From NCBI RefSeq assembly GCF_027923765.1, contig NZ_AP026709.1:2661501-2725500 (forward strand): DNA of 64,000 nucleotides, in the 5' to 3' direction. Below are positions 39,300-48,680 of the stretch, piece by piece. Within the stretch, counting starts at the first letter, position 1, and each line of letters starts with the position of its first letter. A model generated the notes under the pieces. The model was not told where the DNA came from and made no database searches. It saw only the letters and a list, made by a program, of their open reading frames with translations. The DNA comes from Pseudodesulfovibrio nedwellii. Its GTDB lineage: Bacteria; Desulfobacterota; Desulfovibrionia; Desulfovibrionales; Desulfovibrionaceae. A program made the translations under genes and the position numbers.

Positions 39300-39597
39300 A
39301 AGATGTCTCTGACGGCTGGGTGAAGGGGAAGAAAAACCCTTTCGAGAAAGGTCCTTTTTTCCCCTTTCACCCAGTCCTTTATCCCCTTCTTTTTCCGAAG
39401 CTTTTTATGGGCGCCTTTGCGCCTGTTTGCAAAAAATGAATAGAGTACATCTATTTAATTTCATTTCGTTATCGGTCATTTGCCGATGAGAGGTGTGCTT
39501 CTTTGCGTTCTGTGTCGGCAAGTGCTAGGACATCTGCGGCTGACAGGCATTCCTGCGGCCCAAAAAATAGAGGGGTTGCTCGCCCCGGAGATGAATT
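39300..39597 (-). repeat. Non-coding region with hairpin repeat (copy 3)
   Basis: Just after metH, 39306-39415 holds a repeat copy in minus orientation: CTGACGGCTGGGTGAAGGGG pairs with CCCCTTTCACCCAG, apex CCCTTTCGAGAAAGG, then TTCCGAAGCTTTTTATGGGCGC. It probably helps end the metH transcript. The remaining 180 bp up to the next gene show no gene; a short pair of hairpins (GGGGTTGCTCGCCCC at about 39572) lies just before the ribosome site of the next gene. Confidence 0.65.
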
Positions 39598-40395
39598 ATG
39601 CACAACGACGAGACTCAAGAATTTCTGGCTTCGCTTCCCGAGTTGGAAGAGGGCAAGACATATTGTTTTAAATGTTATCCCGGCATTGAATGTTTCAATG
39701 CCTGTTGTAGCGATCTGGACATGATCCTGACGCCGTATGACATTCTGCGTATGCGTGGGGCATTAAATATGTCCAGCATCGAATTTTTGCGCGTATACAC
39801 CACCGGACACCATGCCCCGGATACCAACTTCCCGGTGTTCAAGTTTCGTATGACCGATGATAAGGCTCGGACTTGTGCCTTTGTTTCGGACAAGGGCTGC
39901 CGTATTTACAATGATCGTCCTGGCGCATGCCGCATGTACCCATTGGGTCGTGCCACCAAGCCCGACGGGAAGGGTGGCGTGTCCGAGCAGTTCTTCGTCG
40001 TCAAGGAAGATCACTGTAAGGGCTTCTTGGAAAAAGACGAATGGACCGGCAATTCATGGAAGGAAGACCAAGGTTTTCAAGAGTATACCGCGCACAATGA
40101 TCGGTACATGTACATCTTGTCCCGTATCAAGCAGGAAAGCCATCCCGTATCCGAGAAAATGAGCCATATGGCCGTTCTGGCGTTGTACAAAGTCGACGAG
40201 TTTCAGCGGTTCATTACGAAAATGCGTCTTTTTGAACGCGTTGAGGTGGACGAAAAGCGTCAAAAAGCGATATTGGAAAATGAACATGTTGCCTTGGCTT
40301 TTGCCATGGATTGGTTTGAGCTCATGCTCTTCCATGATAGCAGCAAACTTAAGATCAAGGGAGTGACGCCGCGTGGGCCTGCCTGTAAATCCTAA
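39598..40395 (+). CDS. YkgJ family zinc/iron-chelating cysteine-cluster protein
   Basis: 265 residues. The cysteine cluster of the YkgJ/UPF0153 family is complete: CFKCYPGIECFNACC near residue 22 and then CAFVSDKGCRIYNDRPGACRMYP around 100-120, which likely binds a metal ion. The rest is helical with many charged residues. CGGAG lies about ten bases before ATG 39598. The next gene, rfaE2, overlaps by 23 bp. Function of the family is unknown. Confidence 0.88.
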   Translation: MHNDETQEFLASLPELEEGKTYCFKCYPGIECFNACCSDLDMILTPYDILRMRGALNMSSIEFLRVYTTGHHAPDTNFPVFKFRMTDDKARTCAFVSDKGCRIYNDRPGACRMYPLGRATKPDGKGGVSEQFFVVKEDHCKGFLEKDEWTGNSWKEDQGFQEYTAHNDRYMYILSRIKQESHPVSEKMSHMAVLALYKVDEFQRFITKMRLFERVEVDEKRQKAILENEHVALAFAMDWFELMLFHDSSKLKIKGVTPRGPACKS

Positions 40396-40858
40396 ACTCA
40401 TGTCCATCCGTACTTTCTTGAAAAAGAAGGCGGAGTTCATGCCCGGCCACAAGCTGGTCTTTACCAATGGTTGCTTCGACGTGCTGCACTCTGGTCATGT
40501 TGATTTGCTGACACGTACCCGTGCGCTTGGTGATTCTCTGGTTCTCGGTCTCAACTCCGATGAATCTGTCAAGATGCTTGGCAAGGGGGATGATCGTCCT
40601 TTGAATAATCAGGATGATCGTGCGTTTGTCTTGGCCGGACTGACATGCGTGGATTACGTCGTCATTTTTCATGAATCCACGCCGCTTGAGTTGATCAAGG
40701 CGTGTCGTCCGCAGGTTCTCGTCAAGGGTGGCGATTGGCCCGTGAATACAATCGTGGGCGCAGATGTTGTGGAAAAAGCGGGTGGTGAAGTGCACAGCCT
40801 TCCCTTGCTTGAAGGATATTCGACAACGGACTTTCTTGAGAAGGTCCGAAACAGTTAA
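40373..40858 (+). CDS. rfaE2: D-glycero-beta-D-manno-heptose 1-phosphate adenylyltransferase
   Basis: 161 residues; GTG 40373 is the most upstream start, ATG 40400 (MSIRTFLKKK) an alternative. Nucleotidyltransferase motif TNGCFDVLHSGHVDLL contains the HxGH signature, followed by GLNSDESVKMLGKGDDRPLN and GYSTTDFLEKV. It is the C-terminal half of HldE as a separate protein, adding AMP to heptose-1-phosphate in ADP-heptose synthesis for LPS core. The kinase half is not in the window. It overlaps the YkgJ gene end by 23 bp. Confidence 0.93.
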   Translation: MGLPVNPKLMSIRTFLKKKAEFMPGHKLVFTNGCFDVLHSGHVDLLTRTRALGDSLVLGLNSDESVKMLGKGDDRPLNNQDDRAFVLAGLTCVDYVVIFHESTPLELIKACRPQVLVKGGDWPVNTIVGADVVEKAGGEVHSLPLLEGYSTTDFLEKVRNS

Positions 40859-40867
40859 TTGGTAGTT

Positions 40868-41917
40868 ATGCAGAAATTTAAATTAGTCAGCATGGTCAAA
40901 GCCGCGGGTTGAGCGGCTAAGATCGCTCCAGGGGACCTGGAGATAGCACTTTCCGGACTGAATGTCCGACACGATGACCGCGTTATTGCAGGAGGCCCTG
41001 GCGATAACGAGGACGCTGCTATTGTGTCTTTCCCCGCTGGCAAGGCACTTGTACAGACCGTGGATTTCTTTACGCCGGTCGTCAATGATCCGTACCAGTT
41101 CGGACGCATTGCCGCAGCCAACGCTCTTTCTGATGTCTACGCCATGGGAGGCGAACCCTGGACGGCCATGAACATCGTTTGTTTTCCTTCGGATAAATTG
41201 CCGTTGGAAGTGCTGACGGCCATCCTCCAGGGAGGACAGGATGCCGTGGACGAGGCAGGGGCTATCGCTGCCGGTGGTCACAGCGTGGATGACGATGAAA
41301 TTAAATTTGGAATGGCCGTGTCTGGCATTGTGGACCCGAACTGTTTCGCATCAAATCGGGGCGTTGAACCCGGCGATGAACTGATTTTGACCAAGCCTAT
41401 CGGGACTGGAGTACTGGCAACGGCGGTCAAAGGCGAAATGCCGGGTTACGAGCCGATGGAAGCCATTTTGTATGAAACCTGCGGTCGGCTTAACAAGACG
41501 GGTGGCGCGGTTATTCGGGAATTCGGTGTGAAAGGTGCAACCGATATTACCGGCTTTGGTCTTGGTGGTCATCTGCTTGAATTGGCTGAGGCGAGTAACG
41601 TTCGTTTGGAATTGCGTATGAAGAATGTTCCGCTGTTGCCAGGAGCTTTGGAGATGGCCTCCATGGGAATGTTGCCTGCCGGGTCCATTTGCAACCGTAA
41701 ATATTATTTGCCCAAAGTGGATGTTGCCGAAGGGCTGGATCCCATTCATTTTGATTTGATGTTCGATGCCCAGACCTCGGGCGGTCTTCTTTTGGCAGTC
41801 AAGCCGGATCAGCTCGATCAGGCTATGAACATGCTTATTCATGCCGGTGACGTTGCTGCCCATGTCGGCAGGGCTTATGCTATTTCTCCCGGCCAGGCCT
41901 CATTGGCAATTCTTTGA
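40868..41917 (+). CDS. selD: Selenide, water dikinase (selenophosphate synthetase), selenoprotein with in-frame UGA as selenocysteine
   Basis: Makes selenophosphate from selenide and ATP, the Se donor for selenocysteyl-tRNA. ATG 40868 opens MQKFKLVSMVKAAG, and codon 15 (40910-40912) is TGA; reading through gives G-U-AAKIAPGDLE, exactly the catalytic Cys/Sec site of SelD. The rest stays in frame for 349 residues: GGPGDNEDAAIV, QTVDFFTPVVNDPYQFG, AANALSDVYAMG, AAGGHSVDDDEIKFG. A conventional reading that stops at TGA would miss the first 52 residues. The hairpin after TGA supports insertion. It follows rfaE2 by 9 bp. Confidence 0.95.
40910..40947 (+). promoter_or_regulatory. Bacterial SECIS element for selD
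   Basis: Directly after the TGA (40910-40912): a lower stem GCTA/TAGC (40916-40919 with 40944-40947) and an upper stem CTCCAG/CTGGAG (40926-40931 with 40937-40942) with a 5-base GGGAC loop. A stem-loop whose apical loop lies about 20 bases past the UGA and begins with G residues is the usual bacterial SECIS shape bound by SelB. Confidence 0.85.
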
Positions 41918-41922
41918 TTTGA

Positions 41923-44900
41923 TCAGATCTTTTCGGGTGTGGTCATTTCGGTCATGACGCGTTCTATTTCTTTTCGCAGTTTTTCCATGTCAAACGGTTT
42001 GGCGATGTAGCCGTTCATCCCCGCTTCCATGAATCGGTCCTTGTCTCCTTTCATGGCGTGTGCCGTCAGCGCTATAATCGGTATGTCGATACCGAGATCC
42101 TGACGTATGGCGCGGGTGGTTTCCACACCATCCAATCCCGGCATTTGGATATCGGTGAGAAAGAGGTCAAAAGGTTCACACTTGAGTTTCTCCAAGGCCT
42201 TTTCACCACTGTCGACGCACAGTGGGACGTGTCCGAATTTTTTCAGAAGACGTTCCACGACGACTCGATTGACGCGCTCGTCTTCCGCCACCAATATGGA
42301 CAATCCCTGTTTATGCAATCCGTTCAACTGGGCGGACGAGCATTGTGACGGTTCCGCAACCCGTTTGGCTTGAATGGTAAAGATGATCGTGGTGCCTTCA
42401 TTCAAACGGCTTTCAACATACAGATTGCCGTTCATGAGCGAGACCAGTCGGTGCACGATGCCCAAACCGAGCCCTGTGCCTTGATATTTGCGTGTCGTGG
42501 ATCCGTCTGCCTGGGTAAATGGGTCGAATACATCCGTGACTTTGTCGGCGGGAATTCCAATACCTGTGTCTGTTACCTGAAAAAAAATGCTGACGGTGTC
42601 ATCCTTCGAGGTGGAATTCAGAGGGTAGGCCTCGACATGGATGGAGCCTTGGTCTGTGAATTTGGCAGCGTTGCCGACGAGATTGAACAAGATTTGTCGG
42701 AGTCGTCCTTTATCGGCCATGAAAAAACGAGGGAGGTCTGGATCAATGGTCCACACCATATTCAGGCCACGTTCTTCGACATCAAGTCGGAAGGTTCCGA
42801 TTACCGAGTCGAGCATTTCACCCAGTTCAAATTCGCTTTCTTCTAGCTCCAGTTTACCGGATTCAACTTTGGATAAATCAAGAATATCATTGAGAATTTG
42901 TAGAAGGTTGCGACCTGAATTAAGTGCTGTATTCAGATAATCCTGCTGTGTTGTTTCCAGAGAGGTGAGTTGTAATAATTGCATCATGCCGAGCAGGCCG
43001 TTGAGCGGTGTTCTAATTTCGTGACTCATATTTGCCAGAAATTCGTTTTTTGACAGGCTGGCAGCTTGTGCTTCCACCATGGCGTGTTCCAGTTCTACGG
43101 CCATGGTTTTTAGTACAGTAATATCCGTACCCATGTGCATGTGTACCAATCGTCCACGCAACCATTCAATTGCGCTGTCATAATTGAGATACCATGTTTT
43201 GTGCTCTTCGCTGTATCGTTCAGAAACAAAGGTCCCCGCAGGCTTGCCGTTTTCGTCGATGATCTTGTCCTTGGCGCAGAGTTCACACTTTTTGTCGCGG
43301 CCGCGGACGTGTTGGTAACAGGAGGTGGTGGCGTCACACAAACCGAATCGGTCCCGCATGTGGGCGTTCATGAAGAGAATTTCGTTGGTTTCCAAGTCGG
43401 AAACATAAATATAGGCACTCATGCCGTCGAGAATGGTCAATAGTCTTTGATGGGCCTGTTTGACCTCTGTGATATCCGCAACCATGGCAAAAGCGCCCAG
43501 ATGATCTCCGTCTTCCGAAGTCAAAGGTGATGCTGACACCAATCCCCAGACCACGTGACCGTCTTTGTGGACGAATTGTCGTTCATAGCGGTTGCGCTTG
43601 CCGTGTAGAACCTCTCCTGCGTGTTTTCTGAAGTCTTTCAGTTCCTGAGGCAGGAGGAATTGTGTGTATCTTCGTCCAATAACATCAACAGCGTCATAGC
43701 CGAGGAATTTTGCCATGATGTCATTGACATATGTAATGCGCCAGTCGGTATCCAATCCTACGATGCCTTCGTTGGCGGTTTCCACGATGAGGCGGTATTG
43801 TTCCTGGGTCTTTTTTCTGGCTTCCTCAGCGTATCGAGAGTCGGTGACGTCTCTGGCGTAGACCGCGATAGTGGTCACCTTGTTTCCATCGACCACTGGA
43901 TAGATGACACTTTCCAGCATTCTGCCACCCCAGACAGTATCTTCTGACACCGGCCGTTCTGCTGTTTTGGCTTTGGTGAAGGCTTCTTTGACGGTATTCG
44001 CCAACATGTCCGGCATGAAATCGAAGATATTGCAGCCGATGGCCTGTTCCACAGAGCGGCCAAGAATACTTGCCAAAGTTTGATTTGCGGCTAAAATCGT
44101 GCCTTTTAGTTCAAATAGGCCGACCGGTTCCGTAATGGCGTCCAACAAGGCGCGAACAGAGTGTTGGCTTTTCTTGAGCCGTTCTTCCATTTTTTTTCGA
44201 TCAGTAATATCACGCGATGAACCGACAGACCCGAGCCATGTGCCGGACGTATCCCACAGAGCCTTGATGACGGATTCGACCCAAACCGTGGCCCCGTCCT
44301 TACAAAAAAGTTCCAATTCTATTCGTGTAATTGTGACATCATCACCAAGAAGGGCTTTTTCGCGAGCCTCATCAAAGGCTACTTTGAGTCGGACTTTAGA
44401 ATCAGAAGGCATGCCGTCTTCGCCATTTGTTCCGACTACTTCTTCCGGGGTGAACCCGCGCTGTCGTTTTACCGATGGGCTGACGTACGTATATATGAAA
44501 TCAGGGCCCATTGCCCAAATGACGTCATCTGTATTTTCAGCCATGAACCGGTATCGCTCATATGATTTGGCCGCTTCGAATTCAGCTGATTTTTGGGCTG
44601 TGAGGTCGCGGACTGTTCCCCATGTCCCGCCTTTGATTTGACTATTGGGGCAGTCCCATAAATTGACCTGAACCTGAATACGGTGTCCATCCGCCCGTAC
44701 TAATTCTTTTTCGAATTTAATATCGTTTTCTTCGCTACTCAAGATATTGCGGATGAATTCGGCTTCAGCTTCACGATTTTCAGGCGGAGCGAAATCCAGA
44801 GGAGTTTTGCCGATCAACTCTTCCGCAGGGTATCCGAGCATGGTGCAAAAAGCTGGGTTAACTTTGAGAATGACACCTTCGGGATTGGTATAAACGAGGC

Positions 44901-45021
44901 CATCGCTGCTGGATTCGAACAACGCTTTGAAGCATCCGTCAGTCAACTCAAAGTCTTTGATTTTTATTTGACTGGATTGTTCGTTGGTGGGCTGGCCTTG
45001 CAGCGTTGTTTTTTTGGTCAT
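41923..45021 (-). CDS. Hybrid sensor histidine kinase with several PAS domains and a receiver
   Basis: 1,032 residues from ATG 45021 (MTKKTTLQGQ). An open reading 294 codons upstream runs through rocD on the other strand and is rejected. There are four or five PAS/PAC units (examples: DGCFKALFESSSDGLVYTN, NTDDVIWAMGPDFIYTYVS, ILAANQTLASILGRSVEQ, ANEGIVGLDTDWRITYV), no membrane segment, then HisKA with H667 (NMSHEIRTPLNG), HATPase (DTGIGIPADKV and GTGLGLGIVHRLV) and a receiver with phosphoacceptor D957 (LTDIQMPGLDG). A cysteine pair in KKCELCAKDK follows one PAS. It is a cytoplasmic phosphorelay starter; the partner is unknown. Confidence 0.95.
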   Translation of the reverse strand: MTKKTTLQGQPTNEQSSQIKIKDFELTDGCFKALFESSSDGLVYTNPEGVILKVNPAFCTMLGYPAEELIGKTPLDFAPPENREAEAEFIRNILSSEENDIKFEKELVRADGHRIQVQVNLWDCPNSQIKGGTWGTVRDLTAQKSAEFEAAKSYERYRFMAENTDDVIWAMGPDFIYTYVSPSVKRQRGFTPEEVVGTNGEDGMPSDSKVRLKVAFDEAREKALLGDDVTITRIELELFCKDGATVWVESVIKALWDTSGTWLGSVGSSRDITDRKKMEERLKKSQHSVRALLDAITEPVGLFELKGTILAANQTLASILGRSVEQAIGCNIFDFMPDMLANTVKEAFTKAKTAERPVSEDTVWGGRMLESVIYPVVDGNKVTTIAVYARDVTDSRYAEEARKKTQEQYRLIVETANEGIVGLDTDWRITYVNDIMAKFLGYDAVDVIGRRYTQFLLPQELKDFRKHAGEVLHGKRNRYERQFVHKDGHVVWGLVSASPLTSEDGDHLGAFAMVADITEVKQAHQRLLTILDGMSAYIYVSDLETNEILFMNAHMRDRFGLCDATTSCYQHVRGRDKKCELCAKDKIIDENGKPAGTFVSERYSEEHKTWYLNYDSAIEWLRGRLVHMHMGTDITVLKTMAVELEHAMVEAQAASLSKNEFLANMSHEIRTPLNGLLGMMQLLQLTSLETTQQDYLNTALNSGRNLLQILNDILDLSKVESGKLELEESEFELGEMLDSVIGTFRLDVEERGLNMVWTIDPDLPRFFMADKGRLRQILFNLVGNAAKFTDQGSIHVEAYPLNSTSKDDTVSIFFQVTDTGIGIPADKVTDVFDPFTQADGSTTRKYQGTGLGLGIVHRLVSLMNGNLYVESRLNEGTTIIFTIQAKRVAEPSQCSSAQLNGLHKQGLSILVAEDERVNRVVVERLLKKFGHVPLCVDSGEKALEKLKCEPFDLFLTDIQMPGLDGVETTRAIRQDLGIDIPIIALTAHAMKGDKDRFMEAGMNGYIAKPFDMEKLRKEIERVMTEMTTPEKI

Positions 45022-45114
45022 GGCCGTCTGTTTTCCCTTGGATGGTGCATCTTTTGTACGATAGGCGAGAAGTATACTTTTTTCATCACAAATACCAATT
45101 ATTTTCCTTGTGAC

Positions 45115-45143
45115 TTGATGCAAATGACGATGGCAGGTAGTAT
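45115..45143 (+). promoter_or_regulatory. Candidate rocD promoter
   Basis: TTGATG (45115-45120) and TAGTAT (45138-45143) with a 17-base spacer, about 35 bases before the rocD start, inside the 156 bp shared with the divergent kinase. Each hexamer matches 4 of 6 positions. Confidence 0.5.
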
Positions 45144-45177
45144 GTTCACAAACTGAAAATTCAGGGGGGGGAAAGAG

Positions 45178-46377
45178 ATGAAGTCGGATCAATACATTTT
45201 GCTTGAAGATGAGTTTGGCGCGCAGAATTACAAGCCGCTTGATGTGGTCATTGAACGGGGCGAAGGTATCTGGGTCTGGGACGTGGACGGTAACAAGTAC
45301 ATGGATTGTCTTTCTGCCTATTCTGCTGTGAATCAAGGCCATTGCAATCCCAAGATTATGGGCGCCATGTTTGAGCAGGCCAAAAAACTCACTTTGACTT
45401 CCCGTGCTTTTCGCAATGACCAGCTCGGTCCTCTCTATAAAGAGCTGTGTGATTTGACCAATTCCCACAAGGTACTTCCCATGAATTCTGGAGCGGAAGC
45501 CGTTGAGACAGCCATCAAAGCCGTTCGCAAGTGGGGTTATCAGGTTAAGGGAGTTCCCGAAAATAAGGCAGAAATTATTGTTTGTCGGAATAATTTTCAC
45601 GGGAGGACCATCACCATCATTTCCTTTTCTACCGACCCGATTTCCACCACGGGATTCGGCCCGTTCACGCCGGGTTTCAAGGTTGTCGATTTTGGAGATG
45701 CCGCCGCATTTGAAGCTGCCATCAACGACAACACTGTGGCCTTTCTTGTGGAACCCATTCAGGGCGAGGCTGGAGTCATCATCCCACCTGACGGGTATCT
45801 TAAGGATATTCGTCGTATCTGCGATGAAAAAAGCATCGTTCTCATTTTCGACGAGATTCAGACTGGTCTCGGCCGTACCGGTGCGCTTCTGGCCGAAGAG
45901 CATGAAGGTGTCGAAGCAGATCTTACTCTTATAGGCAAAGCCCTTTCTGGTGGATTTTATCCGGTTTCAGCGGTGCTTTCCAATACCGAAGTGCTCGGTG
46001 TGCTCAAGCCCGGCGAGCATGGTTCCACCTTTGGCGGCAATCCGCTCGCTTGTGCCGTAGCCCGGGCTGCACTCAAGGTGCTCGTCGAAGACAATCTCAT
46101 CGAGAACGCCCAGAGAATGGGTGAGTATTTCATGGAAGGGCTGCGTAAAATCAAGAATTCCAAGATTAAGGAAGTGCGTGGGCGCGGTCTGCTCATTGGT
46201 GTTGAATTTCATGACAACGCAGGTGGTGCGCGCCAATATTGCGAAAAGCTTAAGGAAGTCGGATTACTCTGCAAGGAGACCCACGAAACCATTATTCGGT
46301 TCGCTCCGCCGCTTGTTATTACTAAAGCCGACATCAATTGGGCTCTTGAAAGAATCGTGCCCATTTTGAGTCAATAA
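45178..46377 (+). CDS. rocD: Ornithine--oxo-acid transaminase
   Basis: PLP enzyme converting ornithine and 2-oxoglutarate to glutamate semialdehyde and glutamate. 399 residues, close to known RocD. Seen: [66 protein letters not shown], and [15 protein letters not shown] with the PLP-Lys, then [16 protein letters not shown] strong AGGGGGGGG site precedes the ATG. A related acetylornithine aminotransferase is the main alternative; the sequence [14 protein letters not shown] and length favour RocD. Confidence 0.92.
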   Translation: MKSDQYILLEDEFGAQNYKPLDVVIERGEGIWVWDVDGNKYMDCLSAYSAVNQGHCNPKIMGAMFEQAKKLTLTSRAFRNDQLGPLYKELCDLTNSHKVLPMNSGAEAVETAIKAVRKWGYQVKGVPENKAEIIVCRNNFHGRTITIISFSTDPISTTGFGPFTPGFKVVDFGDAAAFEAAINDNTVAFLVEPIQGEAGVIIPPDGYLKDIRRICDEKSIVLIFDEIQTGLGRTGALLAEEHEGVEADLTLIGKALSGGFYPVSAVLSNTEVLGVLKPGEHGSTFGGNPLACAVARAALKVLVEDNLIENAQRMGEYFMEGLRKIKNSKIKEVRGRGLLIGVEFHDNAGGARQYCEKLKEVGLLCKETHETIIRFAPPLVITKADINWALERIVPILSQ

Positions 46378-46505
46378 AGCCTCCTACGGGCCTACCAGCG
46401 GTCGCTTCCCGCGGGGTCAGGATGCTGTCCTGGACCTGCCAGAGAACCTTTTGAAAAAGGTTCTCTGGACTCTCCAAAACTTTATATGTCGCCTTTGGCG
46501 AAGGA
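46378..46505 (-). repeat. Hairpin repeat after rocD (copy 4)
   Basis: Minus-orientation copy: GCCTCCTACGGGCC, a GGTCAGGATGCTGTCCTGGACC stem, then CCAGAGAACC-TTTTGAAAAA-GGTTCTCTGG at 46439-46468 with ten paired bases, ACTCTCCAAAACTTT and TCGCCTTTGGCGAAGG. Compared with copy 1, the arm sequence differs (AGAGAACC here, AAGACCC there) while still pairing. Confidence 0.75.
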
Positions 46506-46514
46506 GTAATAAAC

Positions 46515-46547
46515 AAAGTCCCTGATATATGTCAGGGACTTTTTTTA
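46515..46547. terminator. Terminator after rocD
   Basis: AAAGTCCCTGA pairs perfectly with TCAGGGACTTT over a 6-base loop, then seven T. It is bounded by an A-run as well and may also serve the minus-strand tatD. Confidence 0.9.
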
Positions 46548-46559
46548 TTTATTTTATCC

Positions 46560-46613
46560 CCGCGAAGCGGCATTAAAAAATTTAGGAAAAGGAAGGGATG
46601 GGGGGCTGGGGGC
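46560..46613 (+). repeat. Truncated hairpin repeat (copy 5) next to the tatD stop
   Basis: The left half of the copy-2 type repeat: TTTAGGAAAAGGAAGG, then a GGGGGGCTGGGGG tract, identical over about 32 bases to 13055-13086. The right half is missing; the tatD stop codon begins at 46616, a few bases later. Confidence 0.7.
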
Positions 46614-46615
46614 AC

Positions 46616-47434
46616 TTACAACCCAAAAAAACGTCGAGCGTTGTCGCCGGTGATTTGCCAGATATCTTCGAGAGACCGACCTTTGATTTGGGCGATGCGT
46701 TGTGCTGTGAACGCGGCAAGAGCCGGATGATTTCGTTTGCCGCGCCATGGTTCAGGAGTGAGATATGGACAATCGGTTTCGATCATGAGTCGGTCAAAGG
46801 GGATTCGGGCAACGGCGGCTTGGGTCTCTTCAGATTTTTTACGATACGTCACGGGGCCGGGAATGGATATATACCAGCCGTTGTTGATGATTCTTTCGGC
46901 GAGATCGATACCTGCGCCGAAACAGTGCCAGAGGACGGGATAATCCTTGAGTCCCTGTTCTTCGAGAATGGCGAGGGTGTCGTCGTTGGCATCGCGCGAG
47001 TGAATGATTATTGGCAGGGATAACTCTCGGGCCAAGACTATTTGTTTGATGAACGCGGCTTTCTGGATATCGTGAGGCACTCGTTCCCAATAATAATCGA
47101 GTCCGATTTCACCTACGCCCTTGAGCCGTGGGTCGGCCTTGAAATGATCGCGCATGCGGTTGAGCACATCGTCGGTCAGGTCGTTGGCATTGTTTGGATG
47201 GATACCGAGTAGAAAGGAAATATGTGGGTGCTTGTCGAAGAGTGACCGATTCTTTTCGTAGGCATCGGGTCCGAGAAAGACGTTGATGATTTGGCTGAAT
47301 CCCGAGGCTGTAGCACGGGCAATGAGTTCGTCTCGATCTTCGTCAAAGTCTTCAAGATCGAGATGCGCGTGAGAATCCACGCCCCCGGCAGAGAGTGCCA
47401 GGGATTCCGGTTCAGGGCGTTTTTTTTTGGACAT
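46616..47434 (-). CDS. tatD: TatD family metal-dependent hydrolase (DNase)
   Basis: 272 residues. Metal ligands of the TIM-barrel family are all visible: DSHAHLDLEDF near the N-terminus, GEIGLDYYW, IIIHSRDANDD, LWHCFGAGIDLA and MIETDCPYLTPEPWRGKRNHP. Length and the C-terminal segment match 3'-5' exonuclease TatD/YcfH. It ends next to the truncated repeat and lies 7 bp from a glycosyltransferase gene upstream on the same strand. Confidence 0.95.
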   Translation of the reverse strand: MSKKKRPEPESLALSAGGVDSHAHLDLEDFDEDRDELIARATASGFSQIINVFLGPDAYEKNRSLFDKHPHISFLLGIHPNNANDLTDDVLNRMRDHFKADPRLKGVGEIGLDYYWERVPHDIQKAAFIKQIVLARELSLPIIIHSRDANDDTLAILEEQGLKDYPVLWHCFGAGIDLAERIINNGWYISIPGPVTYRKKSEETQAAVARIPFDRLMIETDCPYLTPEPWRGKRNHPALAAFTAQRIAQIKGRSLEDIWQITGDNARRFFGL

Positions 47435-47441
47435 GGTGTGT

Positions 47442-48428
47442 TTAGAGTGCGTCCCATGCGGTCAGGACAGCGAGTTTTTGTTCATCGGTACTGTATGCGT
47501 CGGCGGTTTCCTGACCCGATTCCAGGGCCGCTGCCATATAAAGGTTATTTTTTTTGACCATGGTGACGGCCTCTTCCAGACAGAGTGCGGCATCCAGGAC
47601 ATCGCCGTCCGCACACCATAAGCCGTTTCCGGCCCAGTCCACTTCGCGGAGTTTGATCCATGGAGTGTAGCGTGGTTCGGGTTGAATCTGGCGCATGTAA
47701 TCCCATCCACCGAAACCTGTGAATCCAACAGGCAAACAGCCGCAGGCCATGGCCTCAAGAGGAGGGAGCGGACAGCCTTCGGGAAAGCCTGTTACGAGAA
47801 ATATGTGTGCGGTCCGCAGGGCATCGGCCACCTGATGGGTGTCCATACCTTCGATGGGCAGCCAGTTTACGGCACTTGGTCCGACGCGGTGTTCGAAAAT
47901 AGCTTTGATCTGTTGGGCCAGAGCTTTGTTTTTGCGTGGCATGTAGGCCACGGTAATACGGCCTGGTTTTTTAGCGTTTGATGTGTGGTAGATTGAGCGG
48001 TCGATGCCTGGTCGGATGATGGGGGCGTCTTTGAAGGTACTTTGTTTGACGAATTGGGAGACAGGGTCGGATACGGCGAGGAATTCCACGGGCAGATTGT
48101 GCCAATCAACACCCTCGGGCAATGCGGAAAACAAGTAGGCCCAGTTCTGCACATAGTTGACGCAGTGTGCGCCAGCTTCCATGCCGGGGGCCAACGCGTT
48201 GACCCAACCCTCTGGAACTAGCCAGAGAGAGTCTTTGGTCAGTCGCAGATCAGTCCATTCGATGATCGGAGCGGCATCAGCCAGTCCGTCGGGTCGCCAG
48301 CCACCTTTTTCGCGAGCCACAAGACAGACATCTCGGTTAGCCTGATGAAGAATGTCGGCAATCTGTCGTAAGACGGTGATGCCACCGGTTGGTTTGTTGA
48401 CTGGAGGCAGAAAAATACATGTTTTCAT
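47442..48428 (-). CDS. Glycosyltransferase, GT4-like (GT-B fold)
   Basis: 328 residues. N-terminal domain begins MKTCIFLPPVNKPTGGITVL (glycine-rich donor loop KPTGGI); the C-terminal nucleotide-sugar domain has KPGRITVAYMPRKNKAL, FLVTGFPEGCPLPPLEAMAC with the family Glu pair, and GCLPVGFTGFGG. No membrane helix. Acceptor and sugar unknown. It precedes tatD by 7 bp and probably shares its transcript. A 10-bp GC-rich hairpin (48476-48511) stands in its leader. Confidence 0.85.
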   Translation of the reverse strand: MKTCIFLPPVNKPTGGITVLRQIADILHQANRDVCLVAREKGGWRPDGLADAAPIIEWTDLRLTKDSLWLVPEGWVNALAPGMEAGAHCVNYVQNWAYLFSALPEGVDWHNLPVEFLAVSDPVSQFVKQSTFKDAPIIRPGIDRSIYHTSNAKKPGRITVAYMPRKNKALAQQIKAIFEHRVGPSAVNWLPIEGMDTHQVADALRTAHIFLVTGFPEGCPLPPLEAMACGCLPVGFTGFGGWDYMRQIQPEPRYTPWIKLREVDWAGNGLWCADGDVLDAALCLEEAVTMVKKNNLYMAAALESGQETADAYSTDEQKLAVLTAWDAL

Positions 48429-48475
48429 GATGCTTTAATTGAAACCATAATCCGTCGGATTTGGCAAGGAAAGGG

Positions 48476-48511
48476 TGCGGGGCGGACGAGGAGAGGGAGG
48501 CCCGCCCCGCA
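48476..48511. other. GC-rich hairpin in the leader of the glycosyltransferase gene
   Basis: TGCGGGGCGG pairs perfectly with CCGCCCCGCA around a 16-base purine-rich loop. No T-run follows on either strand. The 252 bp between the glycosyltransferase and the DMT transporter hold only this and the terminator at 48648; no gene. Confidence 0.5.
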
Positions 48512-48642
48512 GCAAGGGAAGGAGTTTTACGCTGAGTTGTGGGTATGTTTAACCCCTTGGCAGGGGCGGTGCTTTTCAGAGAGGTGTCGGATTTGTTGCG
48601 ATAGAGCGACAAGGATTCTCGCCGAAGGCGCATCTTCCCAAT

Positions 48643-48666
48643 AAAAAAGGCCGCTTCAAGCGGCCT
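48643..48666 (-). terminator. Terminator of the DMT transporter gene
   Basis: GGCCGCT pairs with AGCGGCC with a 3-base loop; six A on the plus strand give the T-run on the minus strand, 15 bp after the stop codon at 48681. Confidence 0.85.
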
Positions 48667-48680
48667 CTCCTTGCCCTTCT

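Noticed and set aside
45022-45903. N-terminal extension of the PAS kinase by 294 residues
   Set aside because: Runs antisense through rocD, has no PAS or sensor character, and ATG 45021 begins just before the first PAS domain.
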